A stretch of 64,000 nucleotides of DNA from NCBI RefSeq assembly GCF_900177295.1, contig NZ_FWZX01000009.1, positions 112,569 through 176,568 of the forward strand, written 5' to 3'. The translations under genes and the position numbers were made by a program. The number at the start of each line of letters is the position of its first letter. Position 1 is the first letter of the stretch. Below the pieces are notes generated by a model, which was not told where the DNA came from, ran no database searches, and worked only from the letters and a program-made list of their open reading frames with translations. This document shows, one piece after another, positions 53,089-61,372 of the stretch. The stretch comes from Tistlia consotensis USBA 355 (GTDB taxonomy: Bacteria; Pseudomonadota; Alphaproteobacteria; Kiloniellales; DSM-21159).

Positions 53089-55581
53089 ATGTCGACCCAG
53101 CTCGCAGAGCGCGAGCGCGAACAGGCCAAGCGGTGGCTCGCGGCGAGCGGCCTGGCCGGACTCGCGGCCTGCTATCTGCTGTCCCTCGCCTATTGGCCGG
53201 TCGCACAGCTGGCGCGGCCCTGGGGCACGATCCAGGTCGCCGGCCGAGCGGTCTTCACCGCGCGCGTCCGGGCCCCGGGTCTGAGCCTGCCCTGGCTGCG
53301 GGAGACCTGGTCCTGGCTCAGCCAGGGCCTGCTCCAGCACCACGGCGCCTGGAGGTCGGCAACCTGGCAGCGGCTCTGGACCGGCTTCGAGACGCAGGAT
53401 CCGCTCGCGACGGCATGGCTCGCCCTCCTCATCGCGACGCCGCCACTGCTGCTTCTGGTCGGCTGGGCGCTCAGCCCCTACAGCCTGCGATACAAGGGAC
53501 AGGGCGACGCCCGCTTCGCCGAGCGCGGCGACCTGGCCAAGCTCGACCTGCTGCAGTCGGGAGGGCTGATCCTCGGCGAACTGCCCCGGCCCGCCTGGAT
53601 CTCGGCGTTGTTCGGCCACCGGCCCCGCTACCTGCGCAACGCCTCGCCCCTGAGCGTCGGGCTGATCGCTCCGCCCGGCACCGGCAAGTCGGTGCTTCTC
53701 AAGACGACCATCCTGGGCGACTGGCACGATCGCCCCGGCTCGCTCTGTCCCTCGCTCGTCGTCAACGATCCCAAGGGCGAGCACTTCGAAGGTACCTCCG
53801 GCTGGCGCAGTCGCTTCGGTCCCACCTTCCGCGTCGCCTGGTCCGAGGTCACCGGACACAGCTGGAATCCGCTGTCCCCCGGCAATCTGTCCGGCGGCAC
53901 TGCGGTGCGCCGTCTGCGCAACGAGCTCGAGGCCGCCCTCGACGCCTGCTACCTCTTGGACGGCGCGCCCGCGGGGCGCGAGGCCCTCTCCCGGGCACTG
54001 GCCTGCCAGCGTGACGGCGGCGGTGGCTGGCTCGAGCAGCTGGTGGCGGATCCATCCTCGCTCCATCCGGAAGGTCGCCTGGAGCCGCGCGAGGACGCCG
54101 CCGGCCGGCTCGCGGCCCTGAAGCGTTCCCTCCTGGAGTACGCCCAGCACATCGCGAACCGCCAGACCGACGTCGCGCGGATGGCGACGGTTCTCATTCC
54201 TGAGACCGTGGAGCAGCACTGGCGCGTCACCGGCAGGCAGGCGTTGCGCGGTTGGATCGGGTTCCACCTCGCGCGCTCCGAGTACGATCCCGACCGCTTC
54301 GGCGAACCCTCGTTCGGCAAGATCTACGACTGGCTGACGCGGGTCGAGGCCGATGTGGGGCAGGAGGCCGGGGCGGGGCAGGAGGCCGGGGCGAGAGGCG
54401 ACGTCGCCGGCGCGGACGTGACCGGCGGGCACGGCTTCCAGGGGCTCCAGGTGAGCGCGGCCGAGCCGGGGGAGGCCGGCGAATCTGGTCCGGGAAGCCT
54501 TCTCGAACCGCCGGGCCTCGGCCTGCCGGACCGGCCCAGCGGCGGCGGGGTCGACCAGGATGCCCTGAAGGAGCTGCTCGAGCGTGCCATTGGGGAAGCC
54601 AAGGCGAGAGGCTACCCCTCCTACGTGATCTCCGACCTCACGGCGGTGCTCGACAAGCCGCCCGAAGAACGCGGCTCGGTGGTCTCGACCGCCGGAAGCG
54701 CGATCGAGATGTTCAACAATCCGGCGATCCGCAGCCGGACGTCCAGCAGCTCCTTCACCATCGAGGACCTGCGCGGGGTCGAGCTGCAGGATCGCCGGGG
54801 CCGCAAGCGCGTGCGGCCCGTCACGGTCTACCTGGTGATACCGCTCGCGAACGCCGAGGTCGTCGGCAGGATGACCGGGCTGTTCTTCGAGACGGCCGCC
54901 AAGTTCCTGATCAGCCAGGACGAGCCGCGGCTGAAGGCCCGGATCAAGGCCGGCGAAGCGCGGCCCGTCCTGTTCATCGCGGACGAGTTCTGGACGCTGC
55001 CGCCGTTGCAGTCCCTGCTGAACCTGCCCGAGCTCGGGCGGTCCTACTACTGCCAGCTCGTCCTCGTCGGACAGTCGTTCAACCAGATCAGCCGCGTCTA
55101 CCGGGACGGGGGCCTGGCGCTGAAGAGCCTCAGGAACACGATCAATCGCTGGATCCTGCTCTCCCAGAACGACCTCGAGACGGCCGAGGGCTTCTCCAAG
55201 CAGATCGGCAACACGACCGTGATGGAGCACCAGCTTTCGCGGTCCCTGGGGATCGGCAAGCGCGTGGAGCCCTTCGCGGTCAATCGAAGCGAGCAGATCC
55301 GCGGGCGACCGCTGGTCACGCCGGAGGCGCTCCTGTCCATGGAGCGGCTCGATCCGGCGCGTCGGCCGCCCTCCTGGGGGCGCGGCCTGCTCCTGGTCGA
55401 AGGCGCCTACAACCGGCCGATCAGGATCCGGCCGGCCGCCTGGTTCCGCCATCCGACGTTGCGGCGACGCGGCAGCCTGCCGCCAGCCGACCCGTCGCCG
55501 GACGCGCCGGCCCCGTCGGGCCCTGCGCAGACCCATCCCCCACGGTCCGCTGCGCTGCGGACCGGCACCCTGCAGCAGTGA
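53089..55581 (+). CDS. VirD4/TraG-type type IV secretion coupling protein
   Basis: An 830-aa inner-membrane ATPase that links the relaxosome to the type IV secretion channel. Two membrane segments lie near residues 20-45 and 105-130. Walker A is APPGTGKS (194-201), followed by VVNDPKGEHFE. Walker B is LFIADEFW with D632/E633, and VLVGQSFNQISRVY is the usual conserved segment after it. The insert at about 420-490 is Gly/Glu/Pro-rich and holds an 18-bp tandem repeat. The ATG at 53089 follows ACAGGAG. It lies 17 bases after the giant gene, so the two are probably one transcript and the giant protein may be its cargo. Confidence 0.92.
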   Translation: MSTQLAEREREQAKRWLAASGLAGLAACYLLSLAYWPVAQLARPWGTIQVAGRAVFTARVRAPGLSLPWLRETWSWLSQGLLQHHGAWRSATWQRLWTGFETQDPLATAWLALLIATPPLLLLVGWALSPYSLRYKGQGDARFAERGDLAKLDLLQSGGLILGELPRPAWISALFGHRPRYLRNASPLSVGLIAPPGTGKSVLLKTTILGDWHDRPGSLCPSLVVNDPKGEHFEGTSGWRSRFGPTFRVAWSEVTGHSWNPLSPGNLSGGTAVRRLRNELEAALDACYLLDGAPAGREALSRALACQRDGGGGWLEQLVADPSSLHPEGRLEPREDAAGRLAALKRSLLEYAQHIANRQTDVARMATVLIPETVEQHWRVTGRQALRGWIGFHLARSEYDPDRFGEPSFGKIYDWLTRVEADVGQEAGAGQEAGARGDVAGADVTGGHGFQGLQVSAAEPGEAGESGPGSLLEPPGLGLPDRPSGGGVDQDALKELLERAIGEAKARGYPSYVISDLTAVLDKPPEERGSVVSTAGSAIEMFNNPAIRSRTSSSSFTIEDLRGVELQDRRGRKRVRPVTVYLVIPLANAEVVGRMTGLFFETAAKFLISQDEPRLKARIKAGEARPVLFIADEFWTLPPLQSLLNLPELGRSYYCQLVLVGQSFNQISRVYRDGGLALKSLRNTINRWILLSQNDLETAEGFSKQIGNTTVMEHQLSRSLGIGKRVEPFAVNRSEQIRGRPLVTPEALLSMERLDPARRPPSWGRGLLLVEGAYNRPIRIRPAAWFRHPTLRRRGSLPPADPSPDAPAPSGPAQTHPPRSAALRTGTLQQ
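54357..54392 (+). repeat. 18-bp tandem repeat in the coupling-protein gene
   Basis: Two units of GGGGCAGGAGGCCGGGGC, encoding GQEAGA twice in the low-complexity insert of the coupling protein. Confidence 0.88.
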
Positions 55582-55590
55582 GACCCGCCC

Positions 55591-56889
55591 ATGGTCCGCC
55601 GATCGAATCGCCTGCCCTTCGGCCCGACCGCGCTCCTCCTTGCCGTCCTGCTGGCGGTCCTCTCCGCGCCCGGCGGCGAGGCAGCCGCCCAGACGGTTCC
55701 CGAAATCGGCGCAGGTCTCGGCACCGCCTATGGCTGCCTGCCGTTCGTCGACCTCTCGCAGGGGCTCGTGGTGCCCCGGCGGCGCAGCTGGAACGACCGG
55801 CAGCTCGGCGGCTGCGAGCCCGATCGCCAGCGGGCGCCGATCGCTCTCGAGGCCGGCGGTCCTGCCTGCAGCTGGCGGGCGGTTTCGTCGAAGGCCGACG
55901 AAGCGGCGGCGGACGGGGATCTCGAGAGCGCCAAGCCGCCCGCTGCCGTGCCGCGCTCTCGCTTCGGCTGGACGACGGCCGACGGCGTCTTCGTCGACGT
56001 CACCGGATGCCGCGACTCCGGCTCGCCAGCCCCCTTGACCTGGACCGAGCGGGACTGTCCGCGGCGCGACGACTGGCAGGCGGGCAGGACCTACCTCTGG
56101 CGCCGGGCGCTCGCTGCCGACGGCAGCGTCGTCCTCGGCTGCCGGGAGGGTGCCGCAGCCCTCGTGCTCCAGCACCGTCGAGAAGCCTGCGCGCCGCTCT
56201 GGCCCTTCGGCCAGGGCCCGGGAAAGCTGCAGGTCCTGCAGGAGAGGGTGGTCGCGAGCGACGGCACGCTGACCCTCATGATCCTGGACTGCCAGCCCTC
56301 CGGCCTCGAGATCGACAGCGGCGACAACGCCGGCAAGCGGGTGCTCGCGGCGGACGGACGGATGACGGGCGATGCCCTCGGCCTCGACCTGGTGCAGAAG
56401 ACCGCCCCTTGCGAGGGCCGCTTCCTGGGCGACCTCCACGCCCGGGTCAGCTATCCCGGCCGCGAATGGTGGCTGGGCGGCAACGGCAAGGAAGGCCGGG
56501 AGGGCTACCTCAAGCTCACCGAGTGCGTGCCGGACCCCGACCCCGAGCGCATGCTGCCGATCCTGGAGCGCCCGGCCGGCTGGCGGCACGACCCCGCCGT
56601 CCGGGCATCGGAGCCGCTCGTCCAGCTCGTCGGTTTCACCGGCCCGGCGGACGACCAGGGGATGGCGATCGGCGCGCCCTTCGCCGAGCCCGGCCGGGCG
56701 CTTGCGTGGCAGCACGCGGGGTTCCAGACGCAGGCCACGGGACAGACGGTCAGCCTCGGCTGCTGGCGGATCGCCCTGCAGCGCCGGTTGGAGAGCTGGC
56801 GCCTGCCCGACGGATCGACCCGTCTGTTCGACGGCGGTCCGGCCGAGGCGGTCGTGGCCGGCGGGTGCGGTAGCCAGAGCAAATGGTGA
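55591..56889 (+). CDS. Cys-rich exported protein of the conjugation cluster
   Basis: A 432-aa protein with a signal peptide (LLLAVLLAVLSAPGGEAAA, cleavage near AAAQ). The mature part contains 12 Cys residues spread along the chain (for example GCLPF, GGCEPD, DCPRR, PCEGR, GCWRI, GCGSQ), an even number consistent with disulfides in the periplasm. Several segments have a similar shape (W..A.GR..LW / W..GGNG), perhaps repeated beta-domains. No family was recognised. It lies between the coupling protein and the VirB11 gene, so a transfer-channel or surface role is likely. A large inverted repeat overlaps its 3' end. Confidence 0.78.
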   Translation: MVRRSNRLPFGPTALLLAVLLAVLSAPGGEAAAQTVPEIGAGLGTAYGCLPFVDLSQGLVVPRRRSWNDRQLGGCEPDRQRAPIALEAGGPACSWRAVSSKADEAAADGDLESAKPPAAVPRSRFGWTTADGVFVDVTGCRDSGSPAPLTWTERDCPRRDDWQAGRTYLWRRALAADGSVVLGCREGAAALVLQHRREACAPLWPFGQGPGKLQVLQERVVASDGTLTLMILDCQPSGLEIDSGDNAGKRVLAADGRMTGDALGLDLVQKTAPCEGRFLGDLHARVSYPGREWWLGGNGKEGREGYLKLTECVPDPDPERMLPILERPAGWRHDPAVRASEPLVQLVGFTGPADDQGMAIGAPFAEPGRALAWQHAGFQTQATGQTVSLGCWRIALQRRLESWRLPDGSTRLFDGGPAEAVVAGGCGSQSKW

Positions 56890-56934
56890 CCAGAAGGGAT
56901 CGCGCCTCGATTCCTTCCGGTCACCATTTGCTCT
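56876..56934. repeat. Long inverted repeat over the 3' end of the Cys-rich gene
   Basis: Perfect 16-bp arms AGAGCAAATGGTGACC (56876-56891) and its reverse complement (56919-56934). With one mismatch the stem reaches about 22 bp. It spans the stop codon. It could be an intrinsic-like terminator without T-run, an mRNA-stabilising hairpin, or a remnant of a small mobile repeat. Confidence 0.65.
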
Positions 56935-57070
56935 ATTCCAAGGGCTTGGGCCGGATTCACGTGGTCGGGGGATCCACCGGTGGATCCAACCGATCACGAT
57001 CCGATCCAGGGTCCGCAGCGCTGCGCTCGGGTCGGCCAGGCGACGCAATCCGAGCGGTGGAGGCTTTGGC

Positions 57071-58054
57071 ATGACCGTCGCGAAGTCTTCGGCCGAGGCG
57101 GCCAATCCCGCGGTCGCTCGGCTCCTGGCCCCGCTCGGCCGCTGGCTGGGCGCCGGCGACCGCGTCATCGAGATCCAGGTGAATCGGCCCGGAGAGGCCT
57201 GGATCGAGCGCGAGGTGGCGGCCGACGGCCGTGTCACCAGCCGGTTCGAACGGGTCCCGGTCCCGGAGCTCACCAGGCAGTGGGCGGAGAACCTCGGCCA
57301 CGTGCTCGCCAACGTCCGCAGCCTGCCGTTCTCCGCCGAGCGCCCCAGCCTCGCCGTGCTGCTGCCCGGCGACCACCGGCTCCAGCTCGTCACCGGCAAG
57401 TACGTCGCGTCGGGCGTCGCGCTCTCGATCCGCGTCCATCGCAACCGACGCTACGAGCTGGAGGCCTTTGGCCTCGAGGGCGAGGAGCTCGAACGACTGC
57501 GAGACCTGGCGCGCAGGCGCGGCTCCATCGTCGTCTCCGGGCAGACCGGCACCGGCAAGACCGCCTTCCTGAACGCCCTGCTCCGGGAGGTCCCTGGCGA
57601 GGAGCGCATCGTCACGGTCGAGGACGTGCGGGAGCTGGAGGTGCTCCAGGCCAACAACGTCGCCCTCCTCGTCGGCCGGCTCGCCACCGGCGGCGACCTC
57701 GGCTACCGGGAGATGATCGACGCCGTGACCCGTCTCCGGCCCGACCTGGTGGTCGGCGGCGAGCTGTCCGTCGATTCCGCGGCGGCCTACCTCCGCCTCC
57801 TGACGCTCGGGCACGGCGGCTTCATGACGACGCTCCACGCCGATTCTCCGCTGGCCGCCTTGGTCGCGTGGCGTCGCAACGTGGAGCTCGGCAGCAACAG
57901 CGCGACCGGCGGCCCGGCCGTGCTCCAGCTCCTCGCCCGTGCCCTGGATGCCGTCGTCCAGCTCGACCGCGTGCGGGGCGAGCGCCGGGTGACCGAGATC
58001 GCCTTCCGGCCGGCCGGCGGCACCCTCGAGGTCGATTGGGAGCGCCTTCTGTGA
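57071..58054 (+). CDS. VirB11/TrbB-type secretion ATPase
   Basis: A 327-aa hexameric ATPase of type IV secretion, on the cytosolic face of the inner membrane. The N-terminal domain (about 1-130) is followed by the RecA-like core: Walker A GQTGTGKT (157-164), the Asp box IVTVEDVRELEV, Walker B region LRPDLVVGGEL (normally GE), and the His box GHGGFMTTLHA. The ATG at 57071 is chosen with GTGGAGG upstream; an open frame to 56372 only overlaps the Cys-rich gene. The stop overlaps the GTG of the next gene. Confidence 0.92.
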   Translation: MTVAKSSAEAANPAVARLLAPLGRWLGAGDRVIEIQVNRPGEAWIEREVAADGRVTSRFERVPVPELTRQWAENLGHVLANVRSLPFSAERPSLAVLLPGDHRLQLVTGKYVASGVALSIRVHRNRRYELEAFGLEGEELERLRDLARRRGSIVVSGQTGTGKTAFLNALLREVPGEERIVTVEDVRELEVLQANNVALLVGRLATGGDLGYREMIDAVTRLRPDLVVGGELSVDSAAAYLRLLTLGHGGFMTTLHADSPLAALVAWRRNVELGSNSATGGPAVLQLLARALDAVVQLDRVRGERRVTEIAFRPAGGTLEVDWERLL

Positions 58055-58437
58055 GCGCGCAGGACCTGGCCGACCCGGGCCGGCGCGATGCCGGCGCGCC
58101 GCCGCAGCCGGCCGGACCGCGGCTGCCGCGCGGCGCCGAGCGGGCCCACCGCTCGGTCGACCTCCTGCCGAGCCTGAAGCGGCACCGCCCGGAGATCGCG
58201 CGCGGCCTTGCCAAGCTCGCCGTGGCGCCGGGCCCGGCGCTCGAGGCGATCGAGCGGCGGCGCCGGCAGGAAAAGCTCCAGCGCTCGAAGCTCAGCCTGC
58301 CGCTTGCCGTGATGGCCCGGCTCGAGGCGATGCAGCGGGAGTTCGGGCTGCCGCTCTACCTGCTGGTCAACGCGGCCCTCTATTACGCCGCCGGCGACCC
58401 GACCTCGCCGCTCTATCGGCGAAGGGAACGAGACTGA
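58051..58437 (+). CDS. Small soluble protein coupled to the VirB11 gene
   Basis: A 128-aa protein. The first half is Pro/Arg-rich and disordered; the second half (PLAVMARLEAMQREFGLPLYLLVNAALYYAAG, about 85-115, only partly quotable) forms two helices. No signal peptide and no known family. The GTG start overlaps the virB11 stop (GTGA), so it belongs to the transfer operon. It may be a small assembly or regulatory partner. Coding is supported by the overlap and the conserved-looking C-terminal helices. Confidence 0.65.
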   Translation: MSAQDLADPGRRDAGAPPQPAGPRLPRGAERAHRSVDLLPSLKRHRPEIARGLAKLAVAPGPALEAIERRRRQEKLQRSKLSLPLAVMARLEAMQREFGLPLYLLVNAALYYAAGDPTSPLYRRRERD

Positions 58438-58469
58438 CCCTGGCAGTGGCGTATGACGGGTCGAACGGT

Positions 58470-58486
58470 CCCCTCTCAGAGAGGGG
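58470..58486. terminator. Hairpin between the transfer operon and hipA
   Basis: CCCCTCT-CAG-AGAGGGG, a 7-bp stem between convergent genes. It probably separates transfer and toxin transcripts. Confidence 0.5.
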
Positions 58487-58513
58487 AGACGGCGACACCG
58501 GCGACCGCGGATC

Positions 58514-59761
58514 CTACAGCGCGAGCGCCTTCTTGAGATCGTCGTGCTCGAAGGCGCTGCCCATCCGCTCGATCTCGGCCTTCCTCATGCCGACGGTGCG
58601 GGCGATCTCCCGCCAGGTCGCGGTCGCCGTGGCGACTTCCTTCACGATCGCCACGGCCTCCTTGCCGTCGATGCCGAAGTACTCAGCCGTCGACAACACC
58701 AGCTCCAGGTCGCAGGTGCCGTCCTCCAAGTCGATGCTGGTGCTGAGGACCCGTTCCTTCACGTCGGTCGGGACCGGATTGAGATCGTAGGCCGGCGACA
58801 GCGACCAGCCGCCCTGACCGCTCCAGAGAAAGCCGTGGTTGCGCAGGTGATCGTCGACGTTCGAGACGAGGACGTTGAAGGTCATGCGCCGGAAGATCTC
58901 GGCGGCATCCGCTCGCGCGTTCGCCCCGTGCCGGCCCAGGAGATCGACCAGTTCCGGGTAGCTGCCCCTCTCGCCGTCGGCCAGCCCCATCATGGAGAGG
59001 GCTGACAGGAAGGGAATGCGGCCGGCTTCGCCACGGTCGAAGCGTCGCGAGAGCAGCACCGGCTTGCCGTCTACCTCGACCAGCTGGTGCTCCGCCGTCC
59101 GGATGCCGGCGCGCCCGGCCAGGCGCAGGGCGACTTCCTCCCAGGACTCGATGCCGTACTCGTCGCCCTCCTTGGGAAACTTGGCGATCGCAAGCCGCCC
59201 ATGCTGGTCGAGGACCGAGGCCTTGGGCCGTGCGCCGCCGAGAGAGGAGCCTGGCGCGAAGATCATGCGCAGGTCCTCGTCGGTCTCCTCGTTGCGCAGG
59301 ATCCGCTCCGTCACGCCCAGCAGCCGGCCGAGCTCGATCGTCCTCGGCACGCCTTCGGCGACTGGCGCCTGGAATGCCTCTTCGTCCCTTCGGCGGAACC
59401 GGAGCGCCCCGAGGCGGGAAGCGTCGGCGACGCCGAGCAGGTAGTCCGCTTCCGACAGGGCCCTGAGGGCCCTGCCTTCGCGTTCGGCGAGCCGCCGCTC
59501 GGCCCGACGCATGAGCTGCCGACCCCAGCTGTCCGGCGCCGAATCGCCGATCGAGCCGAACATGGCCCGGTCGCCGGCGGGCGCATGGGCCCCTCGGCCG
59601 AGCACGAGCGCCGGCTCCAGGGAGAAGCGCCCGTCGGCGGCCAGCCAGTCCTCGTGGTACTCGAACACGACGGCCTCGCCGCCGCGCCGGGCCTGCCGGC
59701 GCAGCGTGCCGACCCGCCGGGTCTGACCCGCGAGCTCGATGTGAACCTCGACGTCGCTCAT
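58514..59761 (-). CDS. hipA: HipA-type serine/threonine kinase toxin
   Basis: A 415-aa kinase. The N-terminal subdomain (about 1-100) is HipA_N-like. The Gly/Ser-rich loop GSSLGGARPKA lies at about 172-182, where the autophosphorylated Ser is found in the family. The catalytic motif NVDDHLRNHGF is near residue 300, and the metal-binding motif YDLNPVP follows. In E. coli, HipA phosphorylates glutamyl-tRNA synthetase; other HipA enzymes have other targets, so the target here is unknown. The ATG at 59761 overlaps the hipB stop (ATGA), giving the usual antitoxin-first order. All catalytic residues look intact. Confidence 0.9.
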   Translation of the reverse strand: MSDVEVHIELAGQTRRVGTLRRQARRGGEAVVFEYHEDWLAADGRFSLEPALVLGRGAHAPAGDRAMFGSIGDSAPDSWGRQLMRRAERRLAEREGRALRALSEADYLLGVADASRLGALRFRRRDEEAFQAPVAEGVPRTIELGRLLGVTERILRNEETDEDLRMIFAPGSSLGGARPKASVLDQHGRLAIAKFPKEGDEYGIESWEEVALRLAGRAGIRTAEHQLVEVDGKPVLLSRRFDRGEAGRIPFLSALSMMGLADGERGSYPELVDLLGRHGANARADAAEIFRRMTFNVLVSNVDDHLRNHGFLWSGQGGWSLSPAYDLNPVPTDVKERVLSTSIDLEDGTCDLELVLSTAEYFGIDGKEAVAIVKEVATATATWREIARTVGMRKAEIERMGSAFEHDDLKKALAL

Positions 59762-60078
59762 GCCTCGTTCCGGGGCAACCGGACCCTCCTCGGCAGGTTC
59801 TCGGCGATGAAGCCTTCCCCGATCTCGTCGCTGCCGGGTGCGGCCAGGTCGGCCAGGCGGTCGAGGAGCCCGAGGGCATTGAGGACCGCGGCATAGATTC
59901 CGACGCCGACGGCGGGGTCTCCCATCTCGATCTTCTGGAGAGTCTGCCTTGTCGTGAAGGCACGATCCGCGACGATCTTCATCGGCAGGCGCCGCTTCAG
60001 CCGGGCCGCCTTGAGATCGCGGCCCAGCCCGCGCAGGGCTCTGCGCACGCCGATGCTCGTTTGGTGAGGGGCTGGCAT
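59758..60078 (-). CDS. hipB: HipB-type Xre-family antitoxin
   Basis: A 106-aa DNA-binding protein. The helix-turn-helix lies at about 30-55 (MKIVADRAFTTRQTLQKIEMGD), quoted in part, in the usual XRE position. It should bind and silence HipA and repress the operon. The ATG at 60078 falls inside the left arm of the operator-like inverted repeat at 60075-60136. The 4-base overlap with hipA indicates translational coupling. Confidence 0.85.
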   Translation of the reverse strand: MPAPHQTSIGVRRALRGLGRDLKAARLKRRLPMKIVADRAFTTRQTLQKIEMGDPAVGVGIYAAVLNALGLLDRLADLAAPGSDEIGEGFIAENLPRRVRLPRNEA

Positions 60079-60136
60079 AATGTGAGCTTCCTGCGACCTT
60101 AAGCCGGTTTAACGTCAACGGAAGATAACATTATGC
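60075..60136 (-). promoter_or_regulatory. Probable HipB operator pair
   Basis: GCATAATGT (60075-60083) and its reverse complement ACATTATGC (60128-60136) flank the hipB promoter region. The first arm covers the hipB start codon. Two dimers 53 bases apart would fit HipB autorepression. Confidence 0.5.
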
Positions 60137-60292
60137 GAGGGCTGTTCAAGAGCTGTCTGTGCTTGAGCAGCGAAGAAGTCGGACCGGGCAGGCGACCTCG
60201 CCGCTCCACCGGCGCAAGAGTCGGGATTGATCGGAGCTGAGGGCAAGGGACGCATCGGACCTCCTTGCCAGGCGCCATTCGACGCCTATATA

Positions 60293-60308
60293 GTCGTCAT
60301 ATGACGAC
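60293..60308. promoter_or_regulatory. Perfect 16-bp palindrome, probable operator of the RES toxin pair
   Basis: GTCGTCATATGACGAC lies just upstream of the ribosome site of the antitoxin gene and overlaps the likely promoter (CCTATATAG). It is probably the autorepression site of the Xre/ParS antitoxin. Confidence 0.65.
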
Positions 60309-60324
60309 AGGCAAGGAGGCCGCC

Positions 60325-60792
60325 ATGACGATGATCGATGCCTACGCCCGGCCGGAAACGGTGCCGGCGAGCGAGCCGGCGCGCCTCGCCCTGCTGCTCG
60401 CGCTCGCTGTGCCGCCTGATTTTGACGACGTCGCGCTGGCACGGCGGGTGACCGAGGGCCTGCCGGTTAAGTGCGTGACCGCCATGGCCCGCATTCTCGG
60501 CAGATCCCGTGTCGTCGGGCCGATCGTGCCGGAAGCCACGCTGCGCAGGGTCCGCAAGGCAGGAAAGCCGCTTTCGCGAGAGCACAGCGGGCGGCTCTAC
60601 GAGGTGAGTCGAGTCATCGATGCCGTCGGCCGTGCTTTCCACGGCGATTCCGAGCGCATCAAGGCCTTCCTTGGCCGTCCTCACCCCCTGCTGGATGGCG
60701 AGACTCCGTTTGATCTCGCCTGCTCGAGCTCGGCCGGGGCCGACGCCGTCCTCAATCTGCTTCAGCGCGCCGAGGCTGGCGTCGCCCTGTGA
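60325..60792 (+). CDS. MbcA/ParS/Xre-type antitoxin (DUF2384)
   Basis: A 155-aa antitoxin. The C-terminal toxin-binding domain (about 95-150) shows R..EV.RVIDAVGRAFHGD......FL..PHPLLDGETPFDLA..S..GAD.V..LL, the typical DUF2384 string. The N-terminal part should carry an HTH for autoregulation. The ATG at 60325 has AAGGAGG at 60313-60319; an upstream ATG at 60301 lies inside the palindromic operator. The stop overlaps the RES toxin start (GTGA). Confidence 0.9.
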   Translation: MTMIDAYARPETVPASEPARLALLLALAVPPDFDDVALARRVTEGLPVKCVTAMARILGRSRVVGPIVPEATLRRVRKAGKPLSREHSGRLYEVSRVIDAVGRAFHGDSERIKAFLGRPHPLLDGETPFDLACSSSAGADAVLNLLQRAEAGVAL

Positions 60793-61268
60793 CGCCGCGC
60801 CTGCTGCCCGATCCGCTCAAGGCCTACCGGATCGGCGATCCCGCAGGTGCACACCCTGTCTTCTCCGCCGAAGGGGCCCGCCGCACGCAGGGGCGTTGGC
60901 ACGACAGGGGCGATGCGGTCATCTACGCTGGCGAACACTACTCGACGGCCATGCTGGAGACCCTCGTGCACTGGAACGGCATTCTGCCGCCGAACCAGCA
61001 CTTCGTCGAGATCACCTTGCCGGCCGGCCTGACCTACGAGCTGGTGACTGCAGACATCCTGCCCGGCTGGCATCAGCCGGGCGGCGAGGCCGCCCGGCGC
61101 TTCGGCCATCGCTGGTACGCAGAGCAGCGCAGTGCCGTGCTGATGGTGCCCTCCGTGGTCGCCCGGGTCGAGCGCAACGTCGTGATCAACGCCGCGCACC
61201 CGGAGTTCCAACGAATCAGCTGCGGCCTCGAAACACCTGTTTGGTGGGATCAGCGTCTGTTCCGCTGA
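60789..61268 (+). CDS. RES-family toxin
   Basis: A 159-aa RES-domain protein. The three name-giving residues are visible: Arg in YRIGDP, Glu in MLETLVH, and Ser in MVPSVVA. Known members are NAD-degrading (NAD phosphorylase or hydrolase) and cause stasis by NAD depletion. GGRWH-like GRWHDRGDAVIYAGEH is the conserved central motif. It is translated from a GTG overlapping the antitoxin stop. It looks active. Confidence 0.9.
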   Translation: MTPRLLPDPLKAYRIGDPAGAHPVFSAEGARRTQGRWHDRGDAVIYAGEHYSTAMLETLVHWNGILPPNQHFVEITLPAGLTYELVTADILPGWHQPGGEAARRFGHRWYAEQRSAVLMVPSVVARVERNVVINAAHPEFQRISCGLETPVWWDQRLFR

Positions 61269-61353
61269 CGTTTGGAGTGCTGAGCGCGCGCGAGCAGCAA
61301 CGTTGGCGCGCCGGAGACGGTCCCGCGGCCCTAAGGCTTCTTGGCCGCCGGTG

Positions 61354-61372
61354 TCATGATCGCGGATCATGA
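61354..61372. terminator. Hairpin at the 3' end of the membrane-protein gene
   Basis: TCATGATC-GCG-GATCATGA, a perfect 8-bp stem that includes the stop codon of the minus gene. It lies in the convergent gap after the RES toxin gene. Confidence 0.4.
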
